Shown piece after piece: positions 27,599 through 36,299 of a DNA stretch of 64,000 nt. The stretch covers positions 62,001-126,000 of the forward strand of contig NZ_SFCC01000005.1 of NCBI RefSeq assembly GCF_004214935.1, written 5' to 3'. A program made the translations under genes and the position numbers. The notes under the pieces are model-generated. The model was not told the DNA's origin. It did not search any database and worked only from the letters and a program-made list of their open reading frames with translations. Position 1 is the stretch's first letter, and every line of letters starts with the position of its first letter. This DNA comes from Amycolatopsis suaedae (lineage in GTDB: Bacteria; Actinomycetota; Actinomycetes; Mycobacteriales; Pseudonocardiaceae).

Positions 27599-28351
27599 TC
27601 AGGCGCCGGTGACACCTCGGATACCCGCTTTGACCAGCAACGTATGCAGTGTCACGGACAACGCGGCCAGTTCGCGGACCATCTCGTCGCCCCTGGCCTT
27701 CGCGTCGGCGTCGCGGTGCCGGTAGACCGGAGTCACGATCTGCTCCAGCAGGCCGACTTCCCGGTCCGCCGAAGCGCGGAACGCCCGCAGGTGCCTCGGT
27801 TCGATACCGAACTCGGTCATCGCCTTGACGGTCTTGGCCACCAGCACCGCGTCCGGGTCGTAGAACCCGGCCGGGCCGGGCCGGACCAGGCCGTACTGCT
27901 GCAGCTCGGCCAGCAGCGCGGCGTCCACGCCGGCCTCGGCGAGCAGGTCCTCCTGCGTCAGCCGGGCACTCCTGCCCTGGTCGAAGTCCGCCGCGCAGGG
28001 CAGGTCACCGCGCTGGGCCGACTGGGTACCGAGCGCGACCAGCTTCCGCGGCAGCTTGACCGCGGGCGCCACCGGCTCGGCGCCGGCGTCCGCCGCGTCC
28101 AGCTGCTCCTTGATGACCTTGAGCGGCAGGTAGTGGTCCCGCTGTGCCGACAGCACGAACCGCAGGCGCTCGACGTCCGCCGCGGCGAACTGCCGGTACC
28201 CGGAGGGTGTCCGGCCCGGCTGGACCAATCCCTCCGACTCCAGGAACCGGATCTTGGAGATGGTGACATCGGGAAACTCGCCGCGCAGCTGTGCCAGCAC
28301 GGCGCCGATGCTCAGCCCATCTCGCTGTGGCCGCGGGGACGCCGCCGTCAC
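27599..28351 (-). CDS. ftsR: MerR-family cell-division regulator FtsR, 250 aa
   Basis: N-terminal MerR-type HTH (GAVLAQLRGEFPDVTISKIRF near residue 16, GYRQFAAADVERLRFVLS near 50). The long C-terminal domain ending in YRHRDADAKARGDEMVRELA matches the FtsR/Rv1828 family; in Corynebacterium FtsR activates ftsZ transcription. GTG 28351 overlaps the garA stop (GTGA), so garA and ftsR are translationally coupled. Confidence 0.9.
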   Translation of the reverse strand: MTAASPRPQRDGLSIGAVLAQLRGEFPDVTISKIRFLESEGLVQPGRTPSGYRQFAAADVERLRFVLSAQRDHYLPLKVIKEQLDAADAGAEPVAPAVKLPRKLVALGTQSAQRGDLPCAADFDQGRSARLTQEDLLAEAGVDAALLAELQQYGLVRPGPAGFYDPDAVLVAKTVKAMTEFGIEPRHLRAFRASADREVGLLEQIVTPVYRHRDADAKARGDEMVRELAALSVTLHTLLVKAGIRGVTGA

Positions 28352-28812
28352 CGTGCCCCCTGGCCCCCGTGACCCGGGCCGGTGAGGAAGACCAGCCGGA
28401 ACTTGCCGATCTGCACCTCGTCGCCGCCGGCCAGGACAGCCTGGTCGACCGGCTCGCGGTTGACGTAGGTGCCGTTCAGGCTGCCCACGTCGATGACGAC
28501 GAACTCGCCGCCCTCACGCCGGAACTCCGCGTGCCTGCGCGACACGGTGACGTCGTCGAGGAAGATGTCGCTGTCCGGGTGCCGGCCCGCGCTCGTGTTG
28601 TCGCGGTCCAGCAGGAACCGCGAGCCCGCGTTGGGGCCGCGCTTGACGACCAGCAGGGCCGAGCCGGCAGGCAGCGCGTCGACACCGGCGACAGGGGGCT
28701 CCGGCGCCTGGGCTTCCTGGCCCTCCATGTCGGCGAGAAAGTCGGCCCGGAAGACGGAGGTCCGCTCCGGAGACTGCTCCGGGGGAACACCGGGCCCGTC
28801 GTTCGTGCTCAC
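28348..28812 (-). CDS. garA: FHA-domain metabolic regulator GarA/OdhI, 154 aa
   Basis: Controls 2-oxoglutarate dehydrogenase and glutamate metabolism by binding in the unphosphorylated form. The FHA domain (about 55-135) has SAGRHPDSDIFLDDVTVSRRH and GSLNGTYVN. The phospho-switch motif reads PERTSVFRADFL (residues 15-26). Mtb GarA has ETTSVFRADFL, where the first Thr is the PknG site and the second the PknB site. Here Arg17 replaces the first, leaving only Thr18. It is coupled to ftsR. Confidence 0.93.
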   Translation of the reverse strand: MSTNDGPGVPPEQSPERTSVFRADFLADMEGQEAQAPEPPVAGVDALPAGSALLVVKRGPNAGSRFLLDRDNTSAGRHPDSDIFLDDVTVSRRHAEFRREGGEFVVIDVGSLNGTYVNREPVDQAVLAGGDEVQIGKFRLVFLTGPGHGGQGAR

Positions 28813-28930
28813 CTGAGCTCTCCTAACGCACTGAAAGGTTTTCGGTACTTCGCGACGGTGTTGTGGTCGTCATGGCCAACGTACCGTGCCTGATCGATGC
28901 GGGGAGTGGCGGCTCCCCCAACCGGCCCGC

Positions 28931-29317
28931 CTATTGGGCGGTGGTCAGCCGCTGGTAGGCCTCGGAATCCAGCAGGCCGTCGACCGCCGCGTCGTCGCTG
29001 AGCCGGATCTCGACCAGCCAGCCCTCGCCGTAGGGGTCGCTGTTGATCAACTCGGGTGACTCGGCCACCGCCGCGTTGACCGAGACGATCTCGCCGTCCA
29101 GCGGCGCGAACAGCTCCGACACGCTCTTCGTGGACTCGACCTCACCGAACGTCTCACCGGCGGTGACCTCGGTGCCGACCTCGGGCAGGTCGACGAACAC
29201 CACGTCGCCGAGCTGGTCCTGGGCGTACTCGGTGATCCCGACGCGTACCGAGCCGGCGTCGCGGGTGGCGACCCACTCGTGTTCCTCGGTGTAGCGCAGC
29301 TCCTCCGGAGCGGACAC
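28931..29317 (-). CDS. gcvH: glycine cleavage system H protein, 128 aa
   Basis: Carries the lipoyl arm of the glycine cleavage complex. The lipoylation site is Lys64 in GEVESTKSVSELF, and the ending NSDPYGEGWL is typical. GTG 29317 has AAAGGGG 6 nt upstream. The partners gcvP and gcvT are not in the window, although a glycine riboswitch lies 3.5 kb further along the same strand. Confidence 0.96.
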   Translation of the reverse strand: MSAPEELRYTEEHEWVATRDAGSVRVGITEYAQDQLGDVVFVDLPEVGTEVTAGETFGEVESTKSVSELFAPLDGEIVSVNAAVAESPELINSDPYGEGWLVEIRLSDDAAVDGLLDSEAYQRLTTAQ

Positions 29318-29364
29318 CCCGTTCCCCTTTCCTGCCACTGTTGCGTTGCGCGGAAGTCTGCCAC

Positions 29365-29967
29365 CTACGGCACGGTCGCGGCACCCCGAGCCGGTGACAG
29401 CGCGCGGACGGTCTGCATCACGTAGAGCGCGCCGGACCACACGTAGAGCACCCCGCCCCAGGTCATGAAGGCGTAGGCGATCGGGCGGGCGACCTCGGCC
29501 AGCGTCGAGCCACCCTGCATGAGCAGCAGGAACGGGAAGGCGTACATCAGCACGAAGGTGGCGCCCTTGCCGACGTAGGTCACCTCCGGCGGGGCGAACC
29601 CGCCGCGGCGCAGCACCAGCACGCAGACGCCGACGACCAGCTCGCGCAGGACGAGCGCGGCGACCACCCACCACGGAACGATTTCCCTGATCAGGAAGGC
29701 GATGAGGGTGGCGACGATGTAGAGCCGGTCGGCGGCCGGGTCGAGCAGTTTGCCCAGCCTGCTGGCCTGGTCGAGCCAGCGGGCGAGCTTGCCGTCCAGC
29801 CAGTCGGTGAAGCCGCCGAACACGAGCACCGCGATGGCCCAGCCGTCCTCCCGCGGCCCCAGCAGGAGCCAGAGGAAGACCGGGACGCCGGCCAGCCGCA
29901 GGATGGACAGCAGGTTGGGCACGGTCAGTGCCTGACGTGCCAGGGAGGGTTCGGCGGGCTCGCTCAC
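29365..29967 (-). CDS. CDP-alcohol phosphatidyltransferase, PgsA-like, 200 aa
   Basis: Integral membrane enzyme that moves a phosphatidyl group from CDP-diacylglycerol to an alcohol. The CDP-AP motif is complete from Asp55 and Asp58 (DWLDGKLAR) to Asp76 and Asp80 (KLLDPAADR). Five or six helices. The position beside gcvH matches mycobacterial pgsA2 (Rv1822) neighbourhood. The alcohol substrate (glycerol-3-phosphate or other) cannot be told from sequence. Confidence 0.9.
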   Translation of the reverse strand: MSEPAEPSLARQALTVPNLLSILRLAGVPVFLWLLLGPREDGWAIAVLVFGGFTDWLDGKLARWLDQASRLGKLLDPAADRLYIVATLIAFLIREIVPWWVVAALVLRELVVGVCVLVLRRGGFAPPEVTYVGKGATFVLMYAFPFLLLMQGGSTLAEVARPIAYAFMTWGGVLYVWSGALYVMQTVRALSPARGAATVP

Positions 29968-30002
29968 GAGCTCACCTTATCCGCGCACGCGGCGGGACCC
30001 GG

Positions 30003-30218
30003 TCAGTGGACCGGGCGAAAGCTCCAGCCGCGTTTGCGCAGGTCGGCGCCCGTGAGTGCCTGCGGGCGGCCCCGGCCGTCGGTGCCCATCCAGCGGGGCC
30101 TGCCGGAGCCGCCCTCCAGGACGTAGGGACGGCCGAGGCTCCACACGACGGTGCACGGTGTGGTCGGGGGTAGGTCGGTGGCGAGTGGGGACTCTGGGGT
30201 CGTGCTGTGGTGCGTCAT
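30003..30218 (-). CDS. small hypothetical protein, 71 aa
   Basis: Short basic protein with TVVWSLGRPYVLEGGSGRPRW and a terminal KRGWSFRPVH. Codon use is normal for the genome and a GAGAAG ribosome site lies just before the ATG at 30218. No family recognised. It may be real because it is compact and strand-consistent with its neighbours. Confidence 0.45.
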   Translation of the reverse strand: MTHHSTTPESPLATDLPPTTPCTVVWSLGRPYVLEGGSGRPRWMGTDGRGRPQALTGADLRKRGWSFRPVH

Positions 30219-30386
30219 CACTTCTCGCGGTCGGGGTTGCGGGAGATCTTCACCCGGTCTGTCGGCACGCGAGCGGTGATCGTTAACGACTTCGTCTCGA
30301 TTTCACCCGGATTTTCACCCTGACAACAGAGAGTGAACGAGTCGAGTCCACTGTGGACAGAGGGCGGGCCGGACGCCCCCGCCGGG

Positions 30387-32060
30387 TCAGTCGTCCTCGC
30401 GGAACTCGCCGGGGGGACGCTCGCCGCTCTCGCGGCCGCGCAGCTCGACGCGGCGGATCTTGCCGGAGATCGTCTTGGGCAGCTCGGCGAACTCCAGCCT
30501 GCGGATCCGCTTGTACGGCGCCAGGTGCTCCCGGCAGAACGCCAGGATGTCCCGGGCCGTCGCCGCGTCCGGCTCGTGGCCGGCGGCCAGCACGACGTAG
30601 GCCTTCGGCACGGCCAGCCGGATCGGGTCCGGCGCGGGCACCACGGCCGCCTCCGCGACCGCCGGATGCTCCAGCAGCACGCTCTCCAGCTCGAACGGCG
30701 AGATCCGGTAGTCCGACGCCTTGAACACGTCATCGGTGCGCCCGACGTAGGTGACGTAGCCGTCCTCGTCGACCGAGCCGACGTCGCCGGTGTGGTAGAA
30801 GCCGCCGGAGAACGCGCTCGCGGTCCGCTCGTCGTCGTCGGCGTAGCCGACCATCAGCCCGACCGGCCGGTGGTCCAGGTCGAGGCAGATCTCCCCCTCG
30901 CTCGCCCGCTCCCCCGTCACCGGGTCGACCAGCGCCACGGTGAACCCGGGCAGCGCGCGGCCCATCGAGCCGGGCTTGACCGGCTGGCCTGGGGTGTTGG
31001 CGATCTGGACGCTGCTCTCGGTCTGCCCGAACCCGTCCCGGATGGTGATCCCCCAGGCCTGCTGGACCTGCTCGATGACCTCCGGGTTGAGCGGCTCGCC
31101 CGCACCGACCACCTTGCGCGGCGGCGTGCGCAGGACCGTCAGGTCGGCCTGGATGAGCATCCGCCACACCGTCGGCGGCGCGCAGAAGCTGGTGATGCCG
31201 CAGCGGTCCATCTGCTCCATCAGCGCGGGCGCCGAGAAGCGGGTGTAGTTGTACAGGAACACCGTGGCCTCGGCGTTCCACGGGGCGAAGACGTTGCTCC
31301 AGGCGTGCTTCGCCCAGCCGGGTGACGAGATGTTGAGGTGGACGTCCCCCGGCTCCAGCCCGATCCAGTACATTGTGGACAGATGGCCGACCGGGTAGGA
31401 CACGTGCGTGTGCTGCACCAGCTTCGGCTTGGCGGTGGTGCCCGAGGTGAAGTACAGCAGCAGCGGGTCCCCGGCCGCGGTCGGCCCGTCCGGCTCGAAC
31501 GAGTCCGGCTGACCGTAGGCGTCGGCGAAGTCGTGCCAGCCGTCACCGCCGCCGACGGCGATGCGCGTGTAGCCGCCCGGCACACCGGCGAACTTCTCCG
31601 TGTCGGCGGCCCGCACGACCACGTGCCGCGCGCCGCCGCGGTCCACCCGGTCGGCCAGGTCGGCGGGCCCGAGCAGGGTCGACGCCGGGATGATGACCGC
31701 ACCCAGCTTGATCGCGGCCAGGATCGTCTCCCACAGCTCGCCCTGGTTGCCGAGCATCAGGATGATCCGGTCTCCCCTGCCGACGCCGAGCGAGCGCAGC
31801 CAGTTGGCGACCTGGTTGGAGCGGCGGGACATCTCGGGGAACGTCCAGCGGTTCTCGCTGCCGTCCTCCTCCACGATCCACAGCGCGTAACGATCGGCGT
31901 TGGCGGGATCGGCGGCGACGACGTCGAACCAGTCCAGCGCCCAGTTGAACTCGGTGAGTTCCGGCCACGCGAAGTCGCGGTAGGCGGTGTCGTAGTCCTC
32001 CCGGTGCGCGAGCAGGTAGTCGCGTGCCCGCCGGAACCGCTGGTGAGCGTCGTTGCTCAT
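30387..32060 (-). CDS. acyl-CoA synthetase (AMP-binding), medium-chain/acetate-like, 557 aa
   Basis: Activates a carboxylic acid to its CoA thioester through an acyl-adenylate. The P-loop-like LYFTSGTTAKPKLVQHTH (about residue 195), GFGQTESS (about 335), the YHTGDVGSVDEDGYV hinge region and the catalytic Lys in LPKTISGKIRRVELR near the C-terminus are all present. AGAGGCG lies 5 nt before the ATG at 32060, 12 nt after the crotonase stop, so the two are co-transcribed. Relatives act on short or medium-chain acids. Confidence 0.93.
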   Translation of the reverse strand: MSNDAHQRFRRARDYLLAHREDYDTAYRDFAWPELTEFNWALDWFDVVAADPANADRYALWIVEEDGSENRWTFPEMSRRSNQVANWLRSLGVGRGDRIILMLGNQGELWETILAAIKLGAVIIPASTLLGPADLADRVDRGGARHVVVRAADTEKFAGVPGGYTRIAVGGGDGWHDFADAYGQPDSFEPDGPTAAGDPLLLYFTSGTTAKPKLVQHTHVSYPVGHLSTMYWIGLEPGDVHLNISSPGWAKHAWSNVFAPWNAEATVFLYNYTRFSAPALMEQMDRCGITSFCAPPTVWRMLIQADLTVLRTPPRKVVGAGEPLNPEVIEQVQQAWGITIRDGFGQTESSVQIANTPGQPVKPGSMGRALPGFTVALVDPVTGERASEGEICLDLDHRPVGLMVGYADDDERTASAFSGGFYHTGDVGSVDEDGYVTYVGRTDDVFKASDYRISPFELESVLLEHPAVAEAAVVPAPDPIRLAVPKAYVVLAAGHEPDAATARDILAFCREHLAPYKRIRRLEFAELPKTISGKIRRVELRGRESGERPPGEFREDD

Positions 32061-32071
32061 CGATCGCCTCT

Positions 32072-32911
32072 CTACTCGCCGGTGAACTTCGGCTCGCGCC
32101 GCTCCAGGAACGCCTGGGTGGCCTCGGCCAGGTCCTTGCTGGGCAGGAAGGCCGCGTTCCACGACGCGACGTACCGCAGGCCGTCGCCGACCCGCTGCGC
32201 GACGTTGACGTCCAGGACGTCCTTGACGCCCTGGACGACCAGCGGCGGGTTCGCGGCGATCTCGGCGGCCAGTTCGCGGGCCGCGGCCAGTACGGCGTCC
32301 TGGTCCGGGTGGACGTCGTTGACCAGCCCGATCCGCTCGGCACGGGCGGCGTCGATGTCCTTGCCGGTGAACGCCAGCTCCCGCAGGTGTCCCTCGCCGA
32401 CGATGCCGGCCAGCCGCTGCAGGCTGCCCAGGTCGGCGACGATCGCCACCCGCACCTCCCGCACGCTGAACTTGGCGTCGGCGCTGGCCAGGCGGATGTC
32501 GGCGGCGCTGATGACGTCGACGCCGCCGCCGACGCACCAGCCGGACACCGCCGCGATCACCGGCTTGCGGCACTGTGCGACCGACGACACCGACGCCTGC
32601 AGCCTGCGGATCTCGTCGAGGAAGCGGGTGCGCGGGCCTGCCAGCGCCTGCCCGCCGAGCATCTCGCCCCAGCTCGGCATCATCGCGGGCAGGTCGAGGC
32701 CGTAGGAGAAGTGCTTGCCGCTGCCGGTCAGCACGACGGCGCGGACCTCGGGGTCGGCGTCGAGGGCGTTGAACACGACGGGCAGTTCGCGCCAGAAGTC
32801 GGGGCCCATCGCGTTGCCCTTGCCGGGGCCGAGCAGGGTCACCTCGGCGACGTGGTCGCTGCGGTCCACCTTGAGCGAGACCAGGTTGTCGAGGGTGGCG
32901 GCGTCAGTCAT
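32072..32911 (-). CDS. enoyl-CoA hydratase/isomerase family protein, 279 aa
   Basis: Crotonase fold with the oxyanion hole residues in SGKHFSYGLDLPAMMP and SGWCVGGGVDVISAADIRLA. The active-site stretch SVREVRVAIVADLGSLQRL resembles delta(3,5)-delta(2,4)-dienoyl-CoA isomerase more than a simple hydratase, including the Glu and Asp positions. First gene of an operon with the acyl-CoA synthetase, suggesting degradation of an unsaturated acid. ATG 32911 is chosen; an in-frame ATG three codons upstream is possible. Confidence 0.9.
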   Translation of the reverse strand: MTDAATLDNLVSLKVDRSDHVAEVTLLGPGKGNAMGPDFWRELPVVFNALDADPEVRAVVLTGSGKHFSYGLDLPAMMPSWGEMLGGQALAGPRTRFLDEIRRLQASVSSVAQCRKPVIAAVSGWCVGGGVDVISAADIRLASADAKFSVREVRVAIVADLGSLQRLAGIVGEGHLRELAFTGKDIDAARAERIGLVNDVHPDQDAVLAAARELAAEIAANPPLVVQGVKDVLDVNVAQRVGDGLRYVASWNAAFLPSKDLAEATQAFLERREPKFTGE

Positions 32912-33041
32912 GGCTGCCATCTTCACCCAGCCGGGCACGCGGGGCCACCGCCGGGGTGACCCCGCTGGCGGGCTGCCAACCCCCGGGGCGGGATGGTTTC
33001 CTTGGACGACAGCGACAACGTCGGGGAAGGGCGGTACGCGC

Positions 33042-33920
33042 ATGAACGTGGCCAACGCCGTGACACTGGACGCCCCGAGGCAGGTCGCGGCCACGCGCCC
33101 GGCCCGCCCGATCGAGCTGGCCGGCTCGTTCACGCACGAGGGCCACCGGCTCGCCTACACCGAGTACGGCACCGGCGCCGACGTCGTGGTGCTCAGCCAC
33201 GGGATCATGTTCACCCGGCGGATGCACGCCCCGCTGGCCCGCAGGCTGGCCGTCGCCGGGTACCGGGTGGTGACGCTGGACCTGCTCGGGCACGGCGAGT
33301 CGGACCGGCCGACCGAGTCGTGGCTGTACTCCATGCCCGCCTTCGCCGATCAGACGGTGGCGCTGCTGGACCACCTCGGGATCGACCGGGCGGTCGTCGG
33401 CGGGACGTCGCTGGGGGCCAACGTGTCGCTGGAGGTGGCGGTCGCGGCGCCGGAGCGGCTGCACGGGATCGTCGTCGAGATGCCGGTGCTGGACAACGCC
33501 ATCGTCGCCGGGCTGCTGACGTTCGCGCCGCTGCTGTTCGCCGCCCGGTTCGTCCCGTTCACCGTGCGGGGTGTCGCGGCGCTGGCCGGCCGGGTGCCGC
33601 ACGGCAACCAGTGGGTCGACGTCGTCACCGACACGCTCGACCAGCAGCCGGCGCCGATGGCCGCGCTGCTGCACGGTGTGTTGTTCGGCCGGATCGCGCC
33701 GCCGAAGTCGGTGCGCCGCCGCATCGACGTCCCGGCGCTGGTGATCGGCCATCAGCGGGACCCGATCCATCCCTTCGGCGACGCCGACACCCTGGCCGCG
33801 GACCTGCCGGACGCCGAGTTCCTGCAGGCCCGCAGCCCGGTGGAGTTGCGGTTCGACCCCGGCAGGCTGACCGACGCGATCATCGACTTCGTCGACCGCC
33901 GCTACGGCCGGGCTACCTGA
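33042..33920 (+). CDS. alpha/beta hydrolase, 292 aa
   Basis: Cytoplasmic alpha/beta hydrolase. It has the HG oxyanion segment VVLSHGIMFTRRMH, nucleophile Ser in VVGGTSLGANVSLE, an Asp in VIGHQRDPIHPF and LLGHGESDRPTESW in strand 4. The substrate is unknown. It is divergent from the crotonase operon across a 130-bp gap that should contain both promoters. The catalytic His is not obvious near the expected C-terminal position, where SPVELRFDPG is found. Confidence 0.85.
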   Translation: MNVANAVTLDAPRQVAATRPARPIELAGSFTHEGHRLAYTEYGTGADVVVLSHGIMFTRRMHAPLARRLAVAGYRVVTLDLLGHGESDRPTESWLYSMPAFADQTVALLDHLGIDRAVVGGTSLGANVSLEVAVAAPERLHGIVVEMPVLDNAIVAGLLTFAPLLFAARFVPFTVRGVAALAGRVPHGNQWVDVVTDTLDQQPAPMAALLHGVLFGRIAPPKSVRRRIDVPALVIGHQRDPIHPFGDADTLAADLPDAEFLQARSPVELRFDPGRLTDAIIDFVDRRYGRAT

Positions 33921-33921
33921 G

Positions 33922-34191
33922 TCACTCCTCCCAGCGGTAGTAGTAATAAATCACCACGCCCGCGTTCACTCCCTTGGCGCAGTCCGGTCCCGCCGGGCTG
34001 GTGGGTTTTCCGAACGAGTTCGCCTTCGACTGCTTGCAGCCCTCGGGGTCCTCCTCCCACGGGCCGATGTAGACCCAGCGGCCCAGCGGTGAAGCTTGTG
34101 CCTGCTCGGTGGCGGACGCGGTCCCACCGGCGACGAAGGCGAGCGACGACGCCGCCGCGGCGATCGCGAGCAGCGAACCGACTTTTCTCAT
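33922..34191 (-). CDS. small secreted protein, 89 aa
   Basis: Sec signal peptide (residues 1-27, ending TASATEQA) followed by about 60 residues with two Cys (52 and 71) that could form a disulfide, and an aromatic C-terminus VVIYYYYRWEE. It resembles small exported actinobacterial proteins of unknown function. It has its own gene start after an 80-bp gap with an inverted repeat (AGCCCCTGAC/GTCAGGGCT). Confidence 0.75.
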   Translation of the reverse strand: MRKVGSLLAIAAAASSLAFVAGGTASATEQAQASPLGRWVYIGPWEEDPEGCKQSKANSFGKPTSPAGPDCAKGVNAGVVIYYYYRWEE

Positions 34192-34271
34192 GGGTACCTC
34201 CGTAGTTGGAAGAGCCCCTGACCGTAGACAACACCGCTTGCGGATCGGTTGTAAACGATCTGTGGACGGAG

Positions 34272-35495
34272 TCAGGGCTGGGGCGCCAGCGCCGCGACCG
34301 GCCCGATCACCACGATCGCCGGCGGGCGCACGCCGGCCGCCCGGGCCTGCTCGGCGACGGCGTCCAGCGTCGAACGCAGCACGCGCTGGGTGCGCATGGT
34401 GCCGTCCTCGACGATCGCCACCGGAGTGTCCGCGGGCCGCCCGCCCGCCAGCAGCACGCCGGCGAACTCGGCCAGCCGTTCCACGCCCATCATCAGCACG
34501 ATCGTCCCGCGCAGCCGCGCCAGCGCCGCCCAGTCGGTCAGCGAACTCTCGTGGCCCGGCGGCACGTGGCCGGACACGACGACGACCTCGTGCGCGACCC
34601 CGCGGTGGGTGACCGGGACGTCGGCGACGGCGGGGACGGCGAACGCGCTGGTCACGCCCGGCACGACGGTGACCGGCACCCCGGCCTCGGCGCAGGCGAG
34701 CACCTCCTCGAACCCGCGGCCGAACACGTACGGGTCGCCGCCCTTGAGACGCACCACGAACTTGCCCGCCTTGGCGTGCTCGATGATCGTGGCGTTGATC
34801 ACGTCCTGGTTGGCGGCCCTGCCGTAGGGGATCTTCGCCGCGTCGATCACCTCGACACCGGCGGGCAGCTCGTCGAGCAGTTCCCTCGGGCCCAGCCGGT
34901 CGACCACGACGACGTCGGCGTGCGCGAGCAGCCTGCGCCCGCGCACGGTGATCAGCTCGGCGTCCCCCGGACCGCCGCCGACCAGCGCCACCCCGCGCAG
35001 CTCGTCGTCGCGCTGCGTGGTCACCGCGCCGGACCGCAGGCCGTCCAGGATGCCGTCACGCACGGCGGCCGAGCGCCGCGGCTGACCGCCGGAGAGCACG
35101 CCGACCAGGACCCCGCCGTGCCGCCCGGTGGCCGGGGTGACGGCGCTGCCGCTGACGCCGGAGTCCGCCCGCACGCAGAACACCCGCTCGGACTCTGCCT
35201 CGGCACACACGGCGGCGTTGACCTCGGGACTGTCGGTGCAGGCCAGCGCGTACCAGGCGCCGCCGAGGTCGCCGGCCCGGTAGGGGCGGCGGTGCCAGCG
35301 CAGCTCCCCGGCATCGGCCATCGCCTCGACGGCGGGGGTGGCCGACGGCGCGACCACCTCGACGGCGGCCCCGGCGTCGATCAGCCGGGGCAGGCGCCGC
35401 TGGGCGACCATCCCGCCGCCGACCACGACGACCCGGCGGCCGGAGAGGTCGAGTCCGGAAAGGTAGTGCAGGTCCTCGGGCATGGCGTAGAGCAT
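34272..35495 (-). CDS. cobA: siroheme synthase-type fusion: precorrin-2 dehydrogenase + uroporphyrinogen-III C-methyltransferase, 407 aa
   Basis: Leads from uroporphyrinogen III to precorrin-2 and then sirohydrochlorin for siroheme or cobalamin. The N-terminal SirC/CysG-like NAD-binding domain (residues 1-150) has RRVVVVGGGMVAQRRL. The SUMT domain (about 160-400) has LVGGGPGDAELITVRG, VVRLKGGDPYVFGRG and the VVPGVTSAFAVPA segment. ATG 35495 is chosen; ATG 35483 is possible. The chelatase step is not obvious in this architecture. It is monocistronic, with a repeat island upstream. Confidence 0.93.
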   Translation of the reverse strand: MLYAMPEDLHYLSGLDLSGRRVVVVGGGMVAQRRLPRLIDAGAAVEVVAPSATPAVEAMADAGELRWHRRPYRAGDLGGAWYALACTDSPEVNAAVCAEAESERVFCVRADSGVSGSAVTPATGRHGGVLVGVLSGGQPRRSAAVRDGILDGLRSGAVTTQRDDELRGVALVGGGPGDAELITVRGRRLLAHADVVVVDRLGPRELLDELPAGVEVIDAAKIPYGRAANQDVINATIIEHAKAGKFVVRLKGGDPYVFGRGFEEVLACAEAGVPVTVVPGVTSAFAVPAVADVPVTHRGVAHEVVVVSGHVPPGHESSLTDWAALARLRGTIVLMMGVERLAEFAGVLLAGGRPADTPVAIVEDGTMRTQRVLRSTLDAVAEQARAAGVRPPAIVVIGPVAALAPQP

Positions 35496-35561
35496 GCAAC
35501 GGACCGCCTGCCCGCGCGCGGGCAGGGCCCGGTGGCGCGTCCCGGCTGTGCGCCTGGCCAG

Positions 35562-35615
35562 GCTCGTGAAGGCCCCCTTCATTACGTGAGACGTCAGGGC
35601 CCCGGCGGAGTCCGG
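35562..35615. repeat. composite repeat (type B)
   Basis: GCTCGTGAAGGCCCCCTTC, then ATTACGTGAGACGTCAGGG and the tail CCCCGGCGGAGTCCGG. Same junction as at 15575 and 54601. Confidence 0.75.
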
Positions 35616-35780
35616 TGGGATGGTGGTCTCGTTGGCGGTGCGGGCGCGGGCCCTGCTGTGGAAGGGGGCGCTTTCACGGACTGGGACGCCATCCACTCCG
35701 TGCTCACCGGTCACATCACCACCGAGCACCACACCCGCCCCAGCTGCCACCACGAACGAGACCATCGCGCGTCGGGCACA

Positions 35781-35837
35781 AGCACGTGAAGGCCACCTTC
35801 ACCACATGAGACGTAATGAAGGTGGCCTTCACGAGCT
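35781..35837. repeat. GTGAAGGCCACCTTCAC hairpin repeat, full copy (type A)
   Basis: Arms of 21 nt pair at 20 positions around CCACATGAGACGTAA. Confidence 0.88.
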
Positions 35838-35902
35838 TTACCCAGGGCCGGTTGCCTCGCCCTCTGGAACCGGCGTGGCGGACAGTGGGACCAGGCGGGC
35901 GG

Positions 35903-35960
35903 GAACGTACAACTCGCGTGTCAGAACGTACGACTCGCGCCCCGGAACGTACGACTCGCG
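35903..35960. repeat. three GAACGTACGACTCGCG units at exact 21-bp spacing
   Basis: Units start at 35903 (GAACGTACAACTCGCG), 35924 and 35945 (both GAACGTACGACTCGCG), each followed by a different 5-nt spacer. Related arrays occur at 54684, 54816 and 54900, and a single unit at 55115. Confidence 0.8.
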
Positions 35961-35992
35961 CGAACGGGCCGCTCGCCACGCCCTACCGGACA

Positions 35993-36047
35993 CCCGACTT
36001 TGCCGGGGCCCTGACGTGTTACGTGGTGAAGGTGGCCTTCACGTGCT
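35993..36047. repeat. composite repeat (type B), inverted orientation
   Basis: CCCGACTTTGCCGGGGCCC leads into TGACGTGTTACGTGG and the arm TGAAGGTGGCCTTCACGTGC. Read on the minus strand it is the arm-plus-CGGCAAAGTCGG element. It ends 17 nt before the rpsR stop. Confidence 0.75.
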
Positions 36048-36063
36048 TTGCACGGCACCGACG

Positions 36064-36297
36064 CTAGCGGCCCTTGCTCGGGTAGGGCAGCAGCGCCATC
36101 TCCCTGGCGTTCTTGATGGCCGTCGCCACCTGCTTCTGCTGGTACGGCGTGAGCCCGGTGACCCGCCGCGCGCGGATCTTGCCTCGGTCGGAGATGAACC
36201 GCCGCAGCAGGTCGACGTCCTTCCAGTCCACTTCGGACATGCCCTTCGGCAGCGGGTTGCGCTTGCGGCGCACGGGCCGCGAGTAGTTACGGGACAT
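36064..36297 (-). CDS. rpsR2: 30S ribosomal protein S18, zinc-free (C-minus) form, 77 aa
   Basis: Full-length bS18 with [21 protein letters not shown]. The N-terminus ([16 protein letters not shown]) lacks the Cys pairs of zinc-binding S18, so this is the paralogue made under zinc starvation. Last gene of the leftward operon rpmB-rpmG-rpsN-rpsR, 2 nt after the rpsN stop. Confidence 0.95.
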   Translation of the reverse strand: MSRNYSRPVRRKRNPLPKGMSEVDWKDVDLLRRFISDRGKIRARRVTGLTPYQQKQVATAIKNAREMALLPYPSKGR

Positions 36298-36299
36298 CG

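Larger units (their letters stand above)
35496..36063. other. 568-bp gene-free repeat island
   Basis: Between the siroheme gene start and the end of the zinc-free ribosomal operon. No gene seen. It holds two composite repeats, one full hairpin repeat and a three-unit array of a 16-mer, listed separately, plus the promoter of the siroheme gene. Confidence 0.6.

Noticed and set aside
34206..35789. A 527-codon plus-strand frame over the siroheme gene
   Set aside because: Antisense to a complete siroheme synthase with all motifs; the product is His/Gly/Arg-rich shadow sequence.
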